Assembly: GCA_003222395.1 (NCBI GenBank)
Contig: QHWB01000032.1
Location: 124,001-188,000 of the forward strand
Source of the DNA: Acidobacteriota bacterium
Lineage (GTDB): Bacteria; Acidobacteriota; Vicinamibacteria; Vicinamibacterales; CAVVIG01
Direction of reading: 5' to 3'
Length of the DNA stretch: 64,000 nucleotides
Shown here: in pieces, positions 31,791-39,636 of the stretch
How the letters are laid out: each line of letters begins with the position of its first letter
How positions within the stretch are numbered: position 1 is the stretch's first letter
Program-made: the position numbers and the translations under genes
The notes under the pieces: model-generated
What the model was told of the DNA's origin: nothing
What the model saw: the letters and a program-made list of their open reading frames with translations, nothing else
Databases searched by the model: none

Positions 31791-34133
31791 CTAGACCGTC
31801 GCCACGGTTCGCGTCTGCATGGCGCGCCAGATCCGCTCGGGCGTCATCGGCAGATCGAGATGAACGACGCCGAGCGGCGTGAGCGCGTCGATTACGGCGT
31901 TGGCGATGGCCGGCGTCGCGCCGATAGTGCCCGCCTCGCCGACACCTTTCACGCCGAGCGGATTCACCGGAGACGGCGTCACCGTGCTGCCGAGCGTGTA
32001 CTCGGGGATGTCGGTCGCGCGCGGGATGGCGTAGTCCATGAACTCGCCGGTGAGCAGCTGGCCGTTCTCGTCGTAGATCGTCTGCTCGAACAGCGCCTGG
32101 CCGATCGCATGCGCGATGCCGCCCTGCACCTGTCCTTCGACGAGCAGCGGATTGATTTGATTGCCGCAGTCGTCTACCGCGACGTACTTCGTGATCGCCA
32201 CTTCGCCGGTGTCGCGATCGACTTCGACGGCGCAGATGTGCGTGCCGAACGGGAACGTGAAGTTCTCCGGCTCGAAAAAGCTCGAGGCCTCGAGCCCCGG
32301 CTCGAAGCCGGCAGGCAGATTCTTCGCGAGATACGCTTCGGCGGCGAGCTCGCTCCACGCGATCTCACGAGCCGTGATGCCAGGCGCCTTGAATTTTCCG
32401 TTCTCGAAGACGACGTAATCGTCGAGCGTCTCGAACAGGTGCGCCGCGAGCGTCTTCGCTTTCTTGATCACCTTGTCGACCGACATCACGATCGCGGTGC
32501 CGCCGACGGCAGTGCCGCGGCTGCCGTACGTATCGCGGCCGTAGTGCGCCACGTTGGTGTCGCCCTTGAGGACCGCCACGTCCTCGATCGGCACGCCAAG
32601 CCGATCGGCGACGATTTGCGCGAAGCTCGTTTCCTGCCCCTGCCCGTGCGGCGTGACGCCGGTGATGACCGTCACCTTGGCCGAGATTTCCATCCGCACG
32701 CAGCCCCACTCCCAGCCGCCGGCCGGCATCGCCTTGGACGGTCCCATCGCACAGATCTCGACGTAGGTCGAGACGCCGACGCCGAACAGCTTGCCTGCGG
32801 CGCGCGCCGCCTTGCGGTCGGCCATGAGCGCATCCCAGTCCGCCAGCTGCTTCGCCTTCGCCAGCGTGCCCTGATAGTTGCCGCTGTCGTACGTGACGCC
32901 GCACGAGGTCGCGAACGGAAAATCGCCCGGCGCGGGAAAATGTTTCAGCCGGAGGTCGAGGCGATCGATCTTCAGCTCGTTCGCCACGACGTCCATCAGC
33001 CGTTCGATCAAGTACGTCGCTTCGGGTCGGCCGGCGCCGCGGTACGCGTCGGTCGCCATCTTGTTCGTGTAGACGCCGACGACCTCGAACCTGATCGCCG
33101 GAATCTTGTAGCAGCCCGTGAGCACGAGGCCCGTGAGCGTCGGCACGGCAGGCGTGAGCAGCTGCAGGTACGCGCCAAGATCGGCAACCGACGTCGCCTT
33201 CAAGCCGAGGATTCTGCCGTCGTTCTTCACCGCCACTTCGTAGTCGCCGATCTGATCGCGGCCATGAATCGTGGACGCGGCGTTCTCGCGGCGCGACTCG
33301 ACCCACTTCACTGGCGCGCTCAAGCGCATCGCGAGATGCGCGCACAGCGCCTCTTCGGCGTACACGTTCAGCTTCGCGCCGAACCCGCCGCCGACTTCAG
33401 GCGCCACGATGCGCAGCTTCGTTTCGGGGATGCCGAGCATGTTCGGCAGCAGCGTCCGCAGCAGATGCGGGATCTGCGTCGACGTCCAGAGCGTCAGCGT
33501 CCCTTCGCCACGGTGGTAGGACGCGACGACGGCGCGCGGCTCGATCGGCATCGGCGTCAGCCGCTGATGATAGAGACGGTGCTTGATGATCCGGTCGGCG
33601 TTCCGGAACGCCGCGTCGATGTCGCTGCCGCCGTTCACGACATGCGTGAACGCGACGTTGGCGCCCATGTCCGGATGCGTCAACGCCGATCCGCTCTTCA
33701 GCGCTTCCATGGCGTTGACGACGGCCGGCAGCGGGTCGTAGTCGACCTCGATTTCGTCGATCGCGTCGCAGGCGATGTACGGGTCGGTCGCGACCGCGAC
33801 GGCGACGGCGTGACCGACGAAGTAGACGCGATCGCCGGCGAGCACGGTGTGGCGCGGCGCTTTCAGATCGGGGATGGCTGCCGCGCACGGCACCGCGCCG
33901 CACGAATCGTTGACGTCGGCGCCGGTGAAGACCGCGACGACGCCCGGGATGGCTTTCGCGGCCGACGTCTCGATGCGGCGGATGCGCGCGTGCGCGTGCG
34001 GACTGCGCAGGATGCACGCGTGCAGCAAACCGGCGAGCCTGAGATCGTCGGTGTAGGTGCCGAGCCCCTGGATGAGGCGCGGATCCTCGACGCGCTTCAT
34101 CGCACGGCCGATGTACGGAGTCGCGTCAGACAT
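31791..34133 (-). CDS. Molybdopterin-binding large subunit, form II CO dehydrogenase / xanthine dehydrogenase family
   Basis: 780 aa starting MSDATPYIGRAMKRVEDPRL at 34133. The aldehyde-oxidase N-domain (LIQGLGTYTDDLRLAGLLHA) is followed by the Mo-cofactor domain. The active-site loop TDAYRGAGRPEATYLIERL (about 355-375) is the AYRGAGR signature of form II, not the AYxCSFR loop of proven form I CO dehydrogenases. GVGQET-like GHGQGQETSFAQ and the catalytic Glu in GVKGVGEAGTIGATPAIANA (about 735) are present, so it is an intact hydroxylase. The substrate could be CO, an aldehyde or an aromatic or heterocycle. It overlaps coxS by 8 nt. Confidence 0.9.
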   Translation of the reverse strand: MSDATPYIGRAMKRVEDPRLIQGLGTYTDDLRLAGLLHACILRSPHAHARIRRIETSAAKAIPGVVAVFTGADVNDSCGAVPCAAAIPDLKAPRHTVLAGDRVYFVGHAVAVAVATDPYIACDAIDEIEVDYDPLPAVVNAMEALKSGSALTHPDMGANVAFTHVVNGGSDIDAAFRNADRIIKHRLYHQRLTPMPIEPRAVVASYHRGEGTLTLWTSTQIPHLLRTLLPNMLGIPETKLRIVAPEVGGGFGAKLNVYAEEALCAHLAMRLSAPVKWVESRRENAASTIHGRDQIGDYEVAVKNDGRILGLKATSVADLGAYLQLLTPAVPTLTGLVLTGCYKIPAIRFEVVGVYTNKMATDAYRGAGRPEATYLIERLMDVVANELKIDRLDLRLKHFPAPGDFPFATSCGVTYDSGNYQGTLAKAKQLADWDALMADRKAARAAGKLFGVGVSTYVEICAMGPSKAMPAGGWEWGCVRMEISAKVTVITGVTPHGQGQETSFAQIVADRLGVPIEDVAVLKGDTNVAHYGRDTYGSRGTAVGGTAIVMSVDKVIKKAKTLAAHLFETLDDYVVFENGKFKAPGITAREIAWSELAAEAYLAKNLPAGFEPGLEASSFFEPENFTFPFGTHICAVEVDRDTGEVAITKYVAVDDCGNQINPLLVEGQVQGGIAHAIGQALFEQTIYDENGQLLTGEFMDYAIPRATDIPEYTLGSTVTPSPVNPLGVKGVGEAGTIGATPAIANAVIDALTPLGVVHLDLPMTPERIWRAMQTRTVATV

Positions 34134-34608
34134 GGGCGGCCTCCGTCGCGTGCGACGCGGCGTAGCTGACCGCGTCGATGATGTGCGTGTAGCCGGTGCA
34201 GCGGCACAAGTTGCCGCGCAGGCCGCTGGCAATCTGGCCGCGCGTCGGCGCCTTCTGCTTGGTCAGCAGGTGCACGGCGGCCATGATCATGCCGGGCGTG
34301 CAGTAGCCGCACTGCAGCCCGTGGCACTCCCAGAAGCCCTGCTGCACGGGATGCATGACGCCGTTGGCGGCGAGGCCTTCGATCGTCGTGATTTCGGAAC
34401 CGTCGGCCTGCACGGCGAACACCGTGCACGACTTGACGGCCTTGCCGTCGACGAGCACGGTGCATGCGCCGCAGATGCCGGTCTCGCAGCCGACGTGCGT
34501 ACCCGTGAGGCCGCAGACGTCGCGCAGATAGTGCACGAGCAGCACGCGCGGCTCGATGTCGTGTTGGCGTGGCGCATTGTTGACGCGGAGCCGAACTGGA
34601 ATGGTCAA
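34126..34608 (-). CDS. [2Fe-2S] small subunit of molybdenum hydroxylase (CoxS-like)
   Basis: 160 aa from TTG at 34608, chosen because GGGAGGT lies 4-5 nt upstream; a longer ATG frame from 34638 has no RBS. The plant-ferredoxin-type cluster motif is GCETGICGACTVLVDGKAVKSC (Cys at about 43, 48, 51 and 63). The helical-domain cluster is in LQCGYCTPGMIMA and LCRCTGYTHI. Both clusters are complete, so electrons can pass from the Mo site to FAD. It is first in the S-L-M-G operon and 105 bp downstream of the sigma-54 regulator gene on the same strand. Confidence 0.93.
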   Translation of the reverse strand: MTIPVRLRVNNAPRQHDIEPRVLLVHYLRDVCGLTGTHVGCETGICGACTVLVDGKAVKSCTVFAVQADGSEITTIEGLAANGVMHPVQQGFWECHGLQCGYCTPGMIMAAVHLLTKQKAPTRGQIASGLRGNLCRCTGYTHIIDAVSYAASHATEAAHV

Positions 34609-34637
34609 GCAGACCTCCCGCGTGATTTGGGGCGCCA

Positions 34638-34666
34638 ATGCTCGATTAAAACGGGAGTCGTGTCAA
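34638..34666 (-). promoter_or_regulatory. Possible sigma-70-type promoter for the cox-like operon
   Basis: On the minus strand TTGACA (34666-34661) is followed after 17 nt by GAGCAT (34643-34638), about 30 nt before the TTG start of coxS. The -35 is perfect and the -10 poor. I found no convincing sigma-54 GG-N10-GC element here despite the adjacent sigma-54 activator gene. Confidence 0.3.
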
Positions 34667-34713
34667 GGGAGAACGCGGCGACAATGAGGCAGCTGTTCCC
34701 GGTTCAGCGGAAC

Positions 34714-36273
34714 CTACGATCGGAACCGTCTCGCGTCGATGCCGTAGGTTCGCACTTTGTAATTGACGATGCGCTCGGTGGTGTCCAGCAGGCGCGCCGC
34801 CTTGGCCCGATTCCCTCTCGTCGTCTTCAGCGCATCCTGAATCAGATCTTTTTCGTACGACGACACGGCGTCCTTGAGCGCCATGCGCGTCACCGTGCCC
34901 GAGGCCTCGGCCGTCTGCAGCGACGGCGGCAGATGATGACCGTGGATGACTTCGCCGTCGCACATCAACACGGCGCGCTCGAGCGTGTTTTCCAGCTCGC
35001 GCACATTTCCCGGCCAGTGATAGCTGGCCAGCATGTCGATCGCGGGAGTCGAAATGCGCTTGATGCTGCGGTGGTGCTCGCGCGCGAACTTTTCGAGGAA
35101 ATGATCGACGAGCAGCAGCATGTCCGGCTTCCGCTCGCGCAGCGGCGGGACGAACATGGTGAAGACGTTCAGCCGGTAGTAGAGGTCCTCGCGGAACGTG
35201 CCGGCGGCAATCGCCTTCTCGAGATCCTTGTTCGTGGCGGCGATGAGCCGCACGTTCGCTTTCACGGTCTCGGTGCCGCCCACGCGCTCGAACTCGCGCT
35301 GCTGCAGGACGCGGAGCAGCTTCACCTGCGTCGCCAGGTTGATGTCGCCGATCTCGTCGAGGAACAGCGTGCCCCCCTCGGCGAGCTCGAAGCGGCCCTT
35401 CTTGCGCGCTTCGGCGCCGGTGAACGCGCCCTTTTCGTAGCCGAACAGCTCCGATTCGATGAGGCTCTCTGGCAGCGCGGCGCAGCTCACCTTCACGAAC
35501 GGCTTGTTCGCGCGCAGCGAGTTGTAGTGGATCGCGTGCGCGATCAGCTCTTTGCCGGTGCCCGACTCGCCGCGAATCAGCACCGTCGTGTTCGTCCCGG
35601 CGACCTGCGCCACCTGCTCGTAGATCTGCCGCATCGGTCCGCTGCTGCCGACCAGATGCGAGAAGTCGTACCGCTCGCGAAGCTCCTGCCGCAGATGCGT
35701 GTTCTCGTCGACGAGCCGCCGCTTGTCCTCGTCGATCAGCCGGTGGATTTTGATCGCCTGCGCGATCATCGACGCGACCACGCCGAGGAACTTCACGCTG
35801 CGGTTGAACGTGCGCTCCGGATCGAATTTGAGGTCGATTGCCAGCGCCCCCACTGCGCGCCGGTTGAGGACGATGGGGACGCAGATGAAGCTCAGTTCCT
35901 CGTGCGCGAGCTCGGGACGCCGCGCCGCGCGGTGCAGGAAGGCCGGCTCGCGGCTGACGCGCGGCACGACGATCGGCTTGCCGCTCTGCACGACGCGCCC
36001 CGTGATCCCCTCGCCGACCTCGTGGCTGACCGCGCGCGACGAGTCGCTCATGCCGTCGGAGGCTTCGACATGCAGCGCGCCGCCGGCATCGAGCAGCGCC
36101 ACGAGGCCGCGGACGGCGCCGTACTGATCCGTAAGTACCTCGAGCACCCGGTGCAGCGAGGCCTTGAGGTTGAGCGTGCCCGAAAGCGCCTGCGAGACGT
36201 CGAGGAGGGTCGACAGGCGTTGCGCCTCGCGTTGGCGCGGATCGGCACGAGCGACATTTTTGTTGATCGGCAT
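34714..36273 (-). CDS. Sigma-54-dependent transcriptional activator with GAF domain (NifA/FhlA-like)
   Basis: 519 aa from ATG 36273 ([20 protein letters not shown]); an upstream in-frame ATG at 36456 would add 61 non-conserved residues. N-terminal GAF domain (about 20-175: [39 protein letters not shown]). The AAA+ domain (about 205-430) has Walker [12 protein letters not shown], the sigma-54 contact loop [17 protein letters not shown], Walker [12 protein letters not shown] and the Arg finger in YYRLNVF. A C-terminal Fis-type HTH ([20 protein letters not shown]) follows. No receiver domain, so it senses a ligand through GAF. It probably controls the adjoining molybdenum hydroxylase operon. Confidence 0.92.
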   Translation of the reverse strand: MPINKNVARADPRQREAQRLSTLLDVSQALSGTLNLKASLHRVLEVLTDQYGAVRGLVALLDAGGALHVEASDGMSDSSRAVSHEVGEGITGRVVQSGKPIVVPRVSREPAFLHRAARRPELAHEELSFICVPIVLNRRAVGALAIDLKFDPERTFNRSVKFLGVVASMIAQAIKIHRLIDEDKRRLVDENTHLRQELRERYDFSHLVGSSGPMRQIYEQVAQVAGTNTTVLIRGESGTGKELIAHAIHYNSLRANKPFVKVSCAALPESLIESELFGYEKGAFTGAEARKKGRFELAEGGTLFLDEIGDINLATQVKLLRVLQQREFERVGGTETVKANVRLIAATNKDLEKAIAAGTFREDLYYRLNVFTMFVPPLRERKPDMLLLVDHFLEKFAREHHRSIKRISTPAIDMLASYHWPGNVRELENTLERAVLMCDGEVIHGHHLPPSLQTAEASGTVTRMALKDAVSSYEKDLIQDALKTTRGNRAKAARLLDTTERIVNYKVRTYGIDARRFRS

Positions 36274-36471
36274 ATCGAAGGAGACGTTTCTGTTGGCCTC
36301 AACGGGCGGCCGGCACGGCCGCCACGGCCTGAATCCTACAGCGCTGTCTGACACATCGTCCAGCCTGACAAAAATGTCTGAAACCTGAAACCGTATCGAT
36401 GAAATCAGGCCGAAAAACGCACATCCATGCGGTGGTGTGCATCTTGCTCTCCACACGGCAGCGAGGACATG

Positions 36472-36666
36472 ATGGATTTCGAAGGAGTCGTACGGCGAGT
36501 TCGCCAGGAATTTCTCGAGATGCCGGGGCTGCGGCTCACTCCCGCGCAGGCCGGCCGGCTCTGGGGCCTCGACGGGGATATCTGCCTCGCGGTCATTGAA
36601 ACGCTCGTGGCGGCGGCCTTCCTCCGACGCACACCGGCGGGCGCCGTCATGCGGCTCGAGGCGTGA
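36472..36666 (+). CDS. Small winged-helix-like hypothetical protein
   Basis: 64 aa; a GAGG ribosome site lies 5 nt before the second of two adjacent ATGs (36469, 36472). The sequence [19 protein letters not shown] is followed by [35 protein letters not shown] and AGAVMRLEA. The helix-turn-helix-like pattern ([12 protein letters not shown]...[12 protein letters not shown]) plus a short terminal wing suggests a mini winged helix. I do not know a named family. It is divergent from the sigma-54 activator across 198 bp that hold no other gene. Confidence 0.65.
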   Translation: MDFEGVVRRVRQEFLEMPGLRLTPAQAGRLWGLDGDICLAVIETLVAAAFLRRTPAGAVMRLEA

Positions 36667-36748
36667 CGGTCACGAGCGGACGACGACGGCCACCCGCGCG
36701 GTCGCCCGGCGGCTGAGGATCAACGACTGCCGCCAACGATCAGCAGCC

Positions 36749-36778
36749 ACGAACGACCAACGACCAACGACCAACTAC
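36749..36778 (+). repeat. Stuttering spacer repeat (ACGACCA units)
   Basis: Tandem ACGACCA/ACGACCAACT units (AACGACCAACGACCAACGAC) immediately before the ATG at 36781. Another member of the word-like repeat class seen in several spacers of the window. Confidence 0.6.
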
Positions 36779-36780
36779 CC

Positions 36781-37323
36781 ATGTGTCCCGTCTCAGCAGT
36801 GGTGTGCCTGCTGCTCGCCTGCACACCAGCCATCGCCGAAGACACGCTGCACGCGCACGTCCGCTCCGACGCCGCCGACATCCGCGCGCTCATTCAGGAT
36901 GCCGCGGACCGATCGCCGACGGTGCGCGCGCTCCTCGAGGAGATCGACCAGTCGAACGTCATCGTGTACGTTCACGTGCGGATGTTTCCGTCGCAGCTGC
37001 TCGAAGGACGCATCGGCTTCGTCGCGAGCACGCGCCTCACGCGGTTTCTCGCCATCGAGCTCGCGTGCCCGCGCACTCGCGACGCGCAGATGGCGACGCT
37101 CGCCCACGAACTGCATCACGCCGTGGAAATCGCGCGCGCGCCGTGGGTCGTCGGCGCCGACACGCTGGCCCGCTATTACGAAACGATCGGCGTCGTCACC
37201 GATCCCGGTCGCGATCGGTTGACGTTCGAGACGGAGGCGGCGCGCGAAACGGCGGCGCGCGTGCGGCGAGAGCTCATGGCGTCTCCGCCGGCGATTACAA
37301 ATCCGTACGACCGCCGCCGTTAA
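36781..37323 (+). CDS. Secreted small protein with HExxH motif, putative zinc peptidase-like
   Basis: 180 aa. Signal peptide MCPVSAVVCLLLACTPAIA. The central helix TLAHELHHAVEIARAP (about 100-115) contains HELHH, a zincin HExxH motif; a third ligand is not evident (candidates are Glu residues near ETEAARETAARV). The first half (DAADRSPTVRALLEEIDQSN; VIVYVHVRMFPS) is a conserved-looking alpha/beta lead-in. Small size argues for a minimal metallopeptidase or a degenerate relative. No named family recognised. It sits 33 bp upstream of a barrel protein gene. Confidence 0.75.
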   Translation: MCPVSAVVCLLLACTPAIAEDTLHAHVRSDAADIRALIQDAADRSPTVRALLEEIDQSNVIVYVHVRMFPSQLLEGRIGFVASTRLTRFLAIELACPRTRDAQMATLAHELHHAVEIARAPWVVGADTLARYYETIGVVTDPGRDRLTFETEAARETAARVRRELMASPPAITNPYDRRR

Positions 37324-37344
37324 CTGCTGCCATGTCAGTCGCGC

Positions 37345-37350
37345 TAAAGT
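37345..37350 (+). promoter_or_regulatory. -10-like box 6 nt before a start codon
   Basis: TAAAGT (37345-37350) ends 6 nt before the ATG at 37357, the same geometry as at lipA, the thioesterase, the MoxR and the YpdA-like genes. No clear -35 is seen. Prediction only. Confidence 0.35.
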
Positions 37351-37356
37351 GCCGGT

Positions 37357-38034
37357 ATGCGAACCATTGAGGCATTGGCTGCATGCGTGATTGTGGCGAC
37401 CGCGGCAGCTGCGTCGGCGCAGGAGAGCGCCGCAACGGTGAGCGCGTCAGTTGCCGCGACGAATATGGAGTCGCGGACCGAGCTCACCTTCGCCGGAACG
37501 TTCGGCTACCGCTTCACGCGCACGCTTGGTCTCGAAATCGAGGCGACGTACGTGCCGTCGCTGAAGTCGTCGTTCCCGGGCGTGACGGTCCAGAATTTTT
37601 CGACGGCTGCCAGAACCGCGCTCGCCGATTCCATCGGAGCGATCGGGCTGGTGTTTCCCGGGCCGACGTACGCCAATCCTTCGGGACGCGTCGTCGTGCT
37701 CTCGAACGACATCCGCATCGAGCTGCCGACGACAGCGCCGAGGCTCACACCATATTTCGTGGCGGGCGGCGGCGTCGCGCACGTGCGGCGTCGAGCGGAT
37801 CTGACGTTCCCCGTGCCGCTCCCGTTGGCAGGCACGATCGCGCTGCCGATCCGTCCGGTCGTCGAACCGGTCTCGTTTGCCGAGACCGACCTCGCCCTGA
37901 CGCTCGGCGGAGGACTCAACGTCCGCATTGTCTCGGGCGTCAGCGTCGACGCGGACCTGCGGTTCTTTCGACTGCTTGGCGATGAGGATCGCAACGTCGG
38001 CCGCTTCGGCACGTCCGTGCGGTATCGATTCTGA
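37357..38034 (+). CDS. Outer-membrane beta-barrel protein
   Basis: 225 aa. Signal peptide MRTIEALAACVIVATAAAASAQ, then an eight-strand OmpA/OmpW-like barrel with FAGTFGYRFTRTLGLEIEAT and LTPYFVAGGGVAHVRRRADL. The final strand GRFGTSVRYRF ends in Phe, the usual BAM recognition terminus. Function unknown. Its start is directly preceded by a -10-like TAAAGT and has no Shine-Dalgarno, suggesting a leaderless transcript. Confidence 0.82.
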   Translation: MRTIEALAACVIVATAAAASAQESAATVSASVAATNMESRTELTFAGTFGYRFTRTLGLEIEATYVPSLKSSFPGVTVQNFSTAARTALADSIGAIGLVFPGPTYANPSGRVVVLSNDIRIELPTTAPRLTPYFVAGGGVAHVRRRADLTFPVPLPLAGTIALPIRPVVEPVSFAETDLALTLGGGLNVRIVSGVSVDADLRFFRLLGDEDRNVGRFGTSVRYRF

Positions 38035-38042
38035 GGCGGCCT

Positions 38043-38096
38043 GACCGACCTGATCTACCTGATCTATCTGATCTACCTGACCTACCCGAGCCCGAC
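38043..38096 (+). repeat. Stuttering spacer repeat (CTGATCTAC units)
   Basis: About five degenerate 9-10-bp units (CTGATCTACCTGATCTATCT, CTGATCTACCTGACCTAC) fill the gap between two convergent genes. No terminator hairpin is visible apart from it. Confidence 0.65.
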
Positions 38097-39521
38097 CTAC
38101 TGTTCCTGCGCCACTCTTTTCGGGCGGTACACGTGCGTCGCCTGACCGAAGAACACTTCAGCCGACTCCATCAGCGTTTCGGTGAGCGTCGGATGGGGAT
38201 GAATCGAGAGCTTGAGATCGGTCGCGGTAGCGCCCATCTCGATGGCGAGGACTCCTTCGGCAATCAACTCGCCGGCGCCGGGTCCGACGAGTCCGACGCC
38301 GAGAATCCGTTCGCTCTCCGCGTCGAGGACGAGCTTCGTCAGGCCGTCGGTGCGATCGAGCGTGATCGCGCGGCCCGACGCGGCCCACGGAAACTTCGCG
38401 ATCGTGACGTCGCGGTTCTCCTTTGCGGCTTGCGTCTCGGTGAGCCCCGCCCACGCCAGTTCGGGATCGGTGAACACGACCGCGGGAATCGCGCGCGGCG
38501 CAAAGGCGACGTTTTCTCCCGCCATCACCTCGACGGCCACGCGCGCCTCGTGCGACGCCTTGTGCGCGAGCATCGGCTCGCCGACGACGTCGCCGATGGC
38601 GAAGATCGACGGCTCGTGCGTGCGCCGCTGCTCGTCGACCATGATGAAGCCGCGCTGATCGACCTGAACCTGCGTGCGCTCGAGTCCGGGAACGTTTGAG
38701 TTGGGCTGGCGGCCGACCGACACCAGCACGCGGTCGTACATCTGTTCACCGGGGTTGGCCTTTCCTTCGAACGACACGCGCACGCCGGCGCCGTCCGGCG
38801 TCATCTTCACCACGCGCGTCTCCAGCATCACGCTCTTCATCGTCTTCGCCACGCGCTTGGCGAGGACGTCGACGAGATCGCGATCGGCGCCGGGCAGCAG
38901 ACCGGGCGTCATCTCGACGACGGTAACCGCGCTGCCGAGCGTGGCATAAACGGTGCCGAGCTCGAGGCCGATATAGCCGCCGCCGACCACGAGCAGCGTT
39001 TTCGGAATGTCCGGCAGATCGAGCGCACCGGTTGAATCCATCACGCGCGCGTCGTCAACCTTGAGCATCGGCGGAATCGCCGGCACCGATCCAGTCGCGA
39101 GGAGCGCGTGCTCGAACTGCACCTGCTCCTGCCCGCCGCTCGCGAGCTTCACGCGCAGCGTATGCGCGTCGACGAGCTCGGCGAATCCCTGGAGATACTG
39201 AATCTTTCTCGCCTTGACGAGCTGCCCGGTACCGCCGGTCAGTCGCTTGACGACGCTGTCCTTGAAGTCACGGAGCTTGGCGAGGTCGATCTTCGGTTCG
39301 GCGAACTCGACGCCCCACGCCTTCGCGTGACGCGATTCGTCGACGACCTTGGCGACGTGCAGCAGCGCCTTGGACGGAATGCATCCGCGGTACACGCACA
39401 CGCCGCCAGGGTTCGGTTCGGTGTCGACGAGGACGACGTGGAGACCGAGATCGGCGGCGAGAAACGCGCCCGCGTATCCGCCCGGACCACCGCCGACGAC
39501 GACGAGCTGTGTTGAGATCAT
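38097..39521 (-). CDS. lpdA: Dihydrolipoyl dehydrogenase (E3)
   Basis: 474 aa, normal for the family. FAD motif VVVGGGPGGYAGAFLAADLG, redox-active disulfide in GGVCVYRGCIPSKALL (about 39-54), NAD motif LLVVGGGYIGLELGTVYATL, second FAD motif IFAIGDVVGEPMLAHKASHE and the catalytic His in LSIHPHPTLTETLMESAE. It reoxidises lipoyl groups of the pyruvate dehydrogenase E2 encoded upstream. A 115-bp spacer with a long inverted repeat separates it from aceF. Confidence 0.96.
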   Translation of the reverse strand: MISTQLVVVGGGPGGYAGAFLAADLGLHVVLVDTEPNPGGVCVYRGCIPSKALLHVAKVVDESRHAKAWGVEFAEPKIDLAKLRDFKDSVVKRLTGGTGQLVKARKIQYLQGFAELVDAHTLRVKLASGGQEQVQFEHALLATGSVPAIPPMLKVDDARVMDSTGALDLPDIPKTLLVVGGGYIGLELGTVYATLGSAVTVVEMTPGLLPGADRDLVDVLAKRVAKTMKSVMLETRVVKMTPDGAGVRVSFEGKANPGEQMYDRVLVSVGRQPNSNVPGLERTQVQVDQRGFIMVDEQRRTHEPSIFAIGDVVGEPMLAHKASHEARVAVEVMAGENVAFAPRAIPAVVFTDPELAWAGLTETQAAKENRDVTIAKFPWAASGRAITLDRTDGLTKLVLDAESERILGVGLVGPGAGELIAEGVLAIEMGATATDLKLSIHPHPTLTETLMESAEVFFGQATHVYRPKRVAQEQ

Positions 39522-39535
39522 GACTGGGCAGGCCG

Positions 39536-39612
39536 GGCGGGAGGGGCAGGACGGGCGGGATTTGCACGAAAGCGCTGATCAGCACCGAACACCGCGTCCT
39601 GCCCCTCCCGCC
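39536..39612 (-). terminator. Long inverted repeat in aceF-lpd spacer (attenuator or processing hairpin)
   Basis: GGCGGGAGGGGCAGGAC (39536-39552) is perfectly complementary to GTCCTGCCCCTCCCGCC (39596-39612), a 17-bp GC-rich stem with a 43-nt loop. There is no U-tract. Flanking DNA repeats related GGGCAGG/GGGCGGG words. In the middle of an operon it could attenuate or stabilise transcripts; the role is inferred. Confidence 0.5.
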
Positions 39613-39636
39613 GTTCCTGCCCGTCCCGCCCGACGA

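Noticed and set aside
30879-34608. 4-hydroxybenzoyl-CoA reductase, given the nearby box genes
   Set aside because: The FAD subunit lacks the iron-sulfur insertion typical of that enzyme, and the large-subunit loop is the generic AYRGAGR form.
34609-34713. Sigma-54 promoter expected for the cox-like operon
   Set aside because: No GG-N10-GC element with adequate flanks was found; only a weak sigma-70-like site is visible.
36274-36468. TGTCTGACACA and TGACAAAAATGTCTGA words upstream of the sigma-54 activator as an enhancer site
   Set aside because: Suggestive half-sites but imperfect spacing and symmetry; not distinguishable from chance here.
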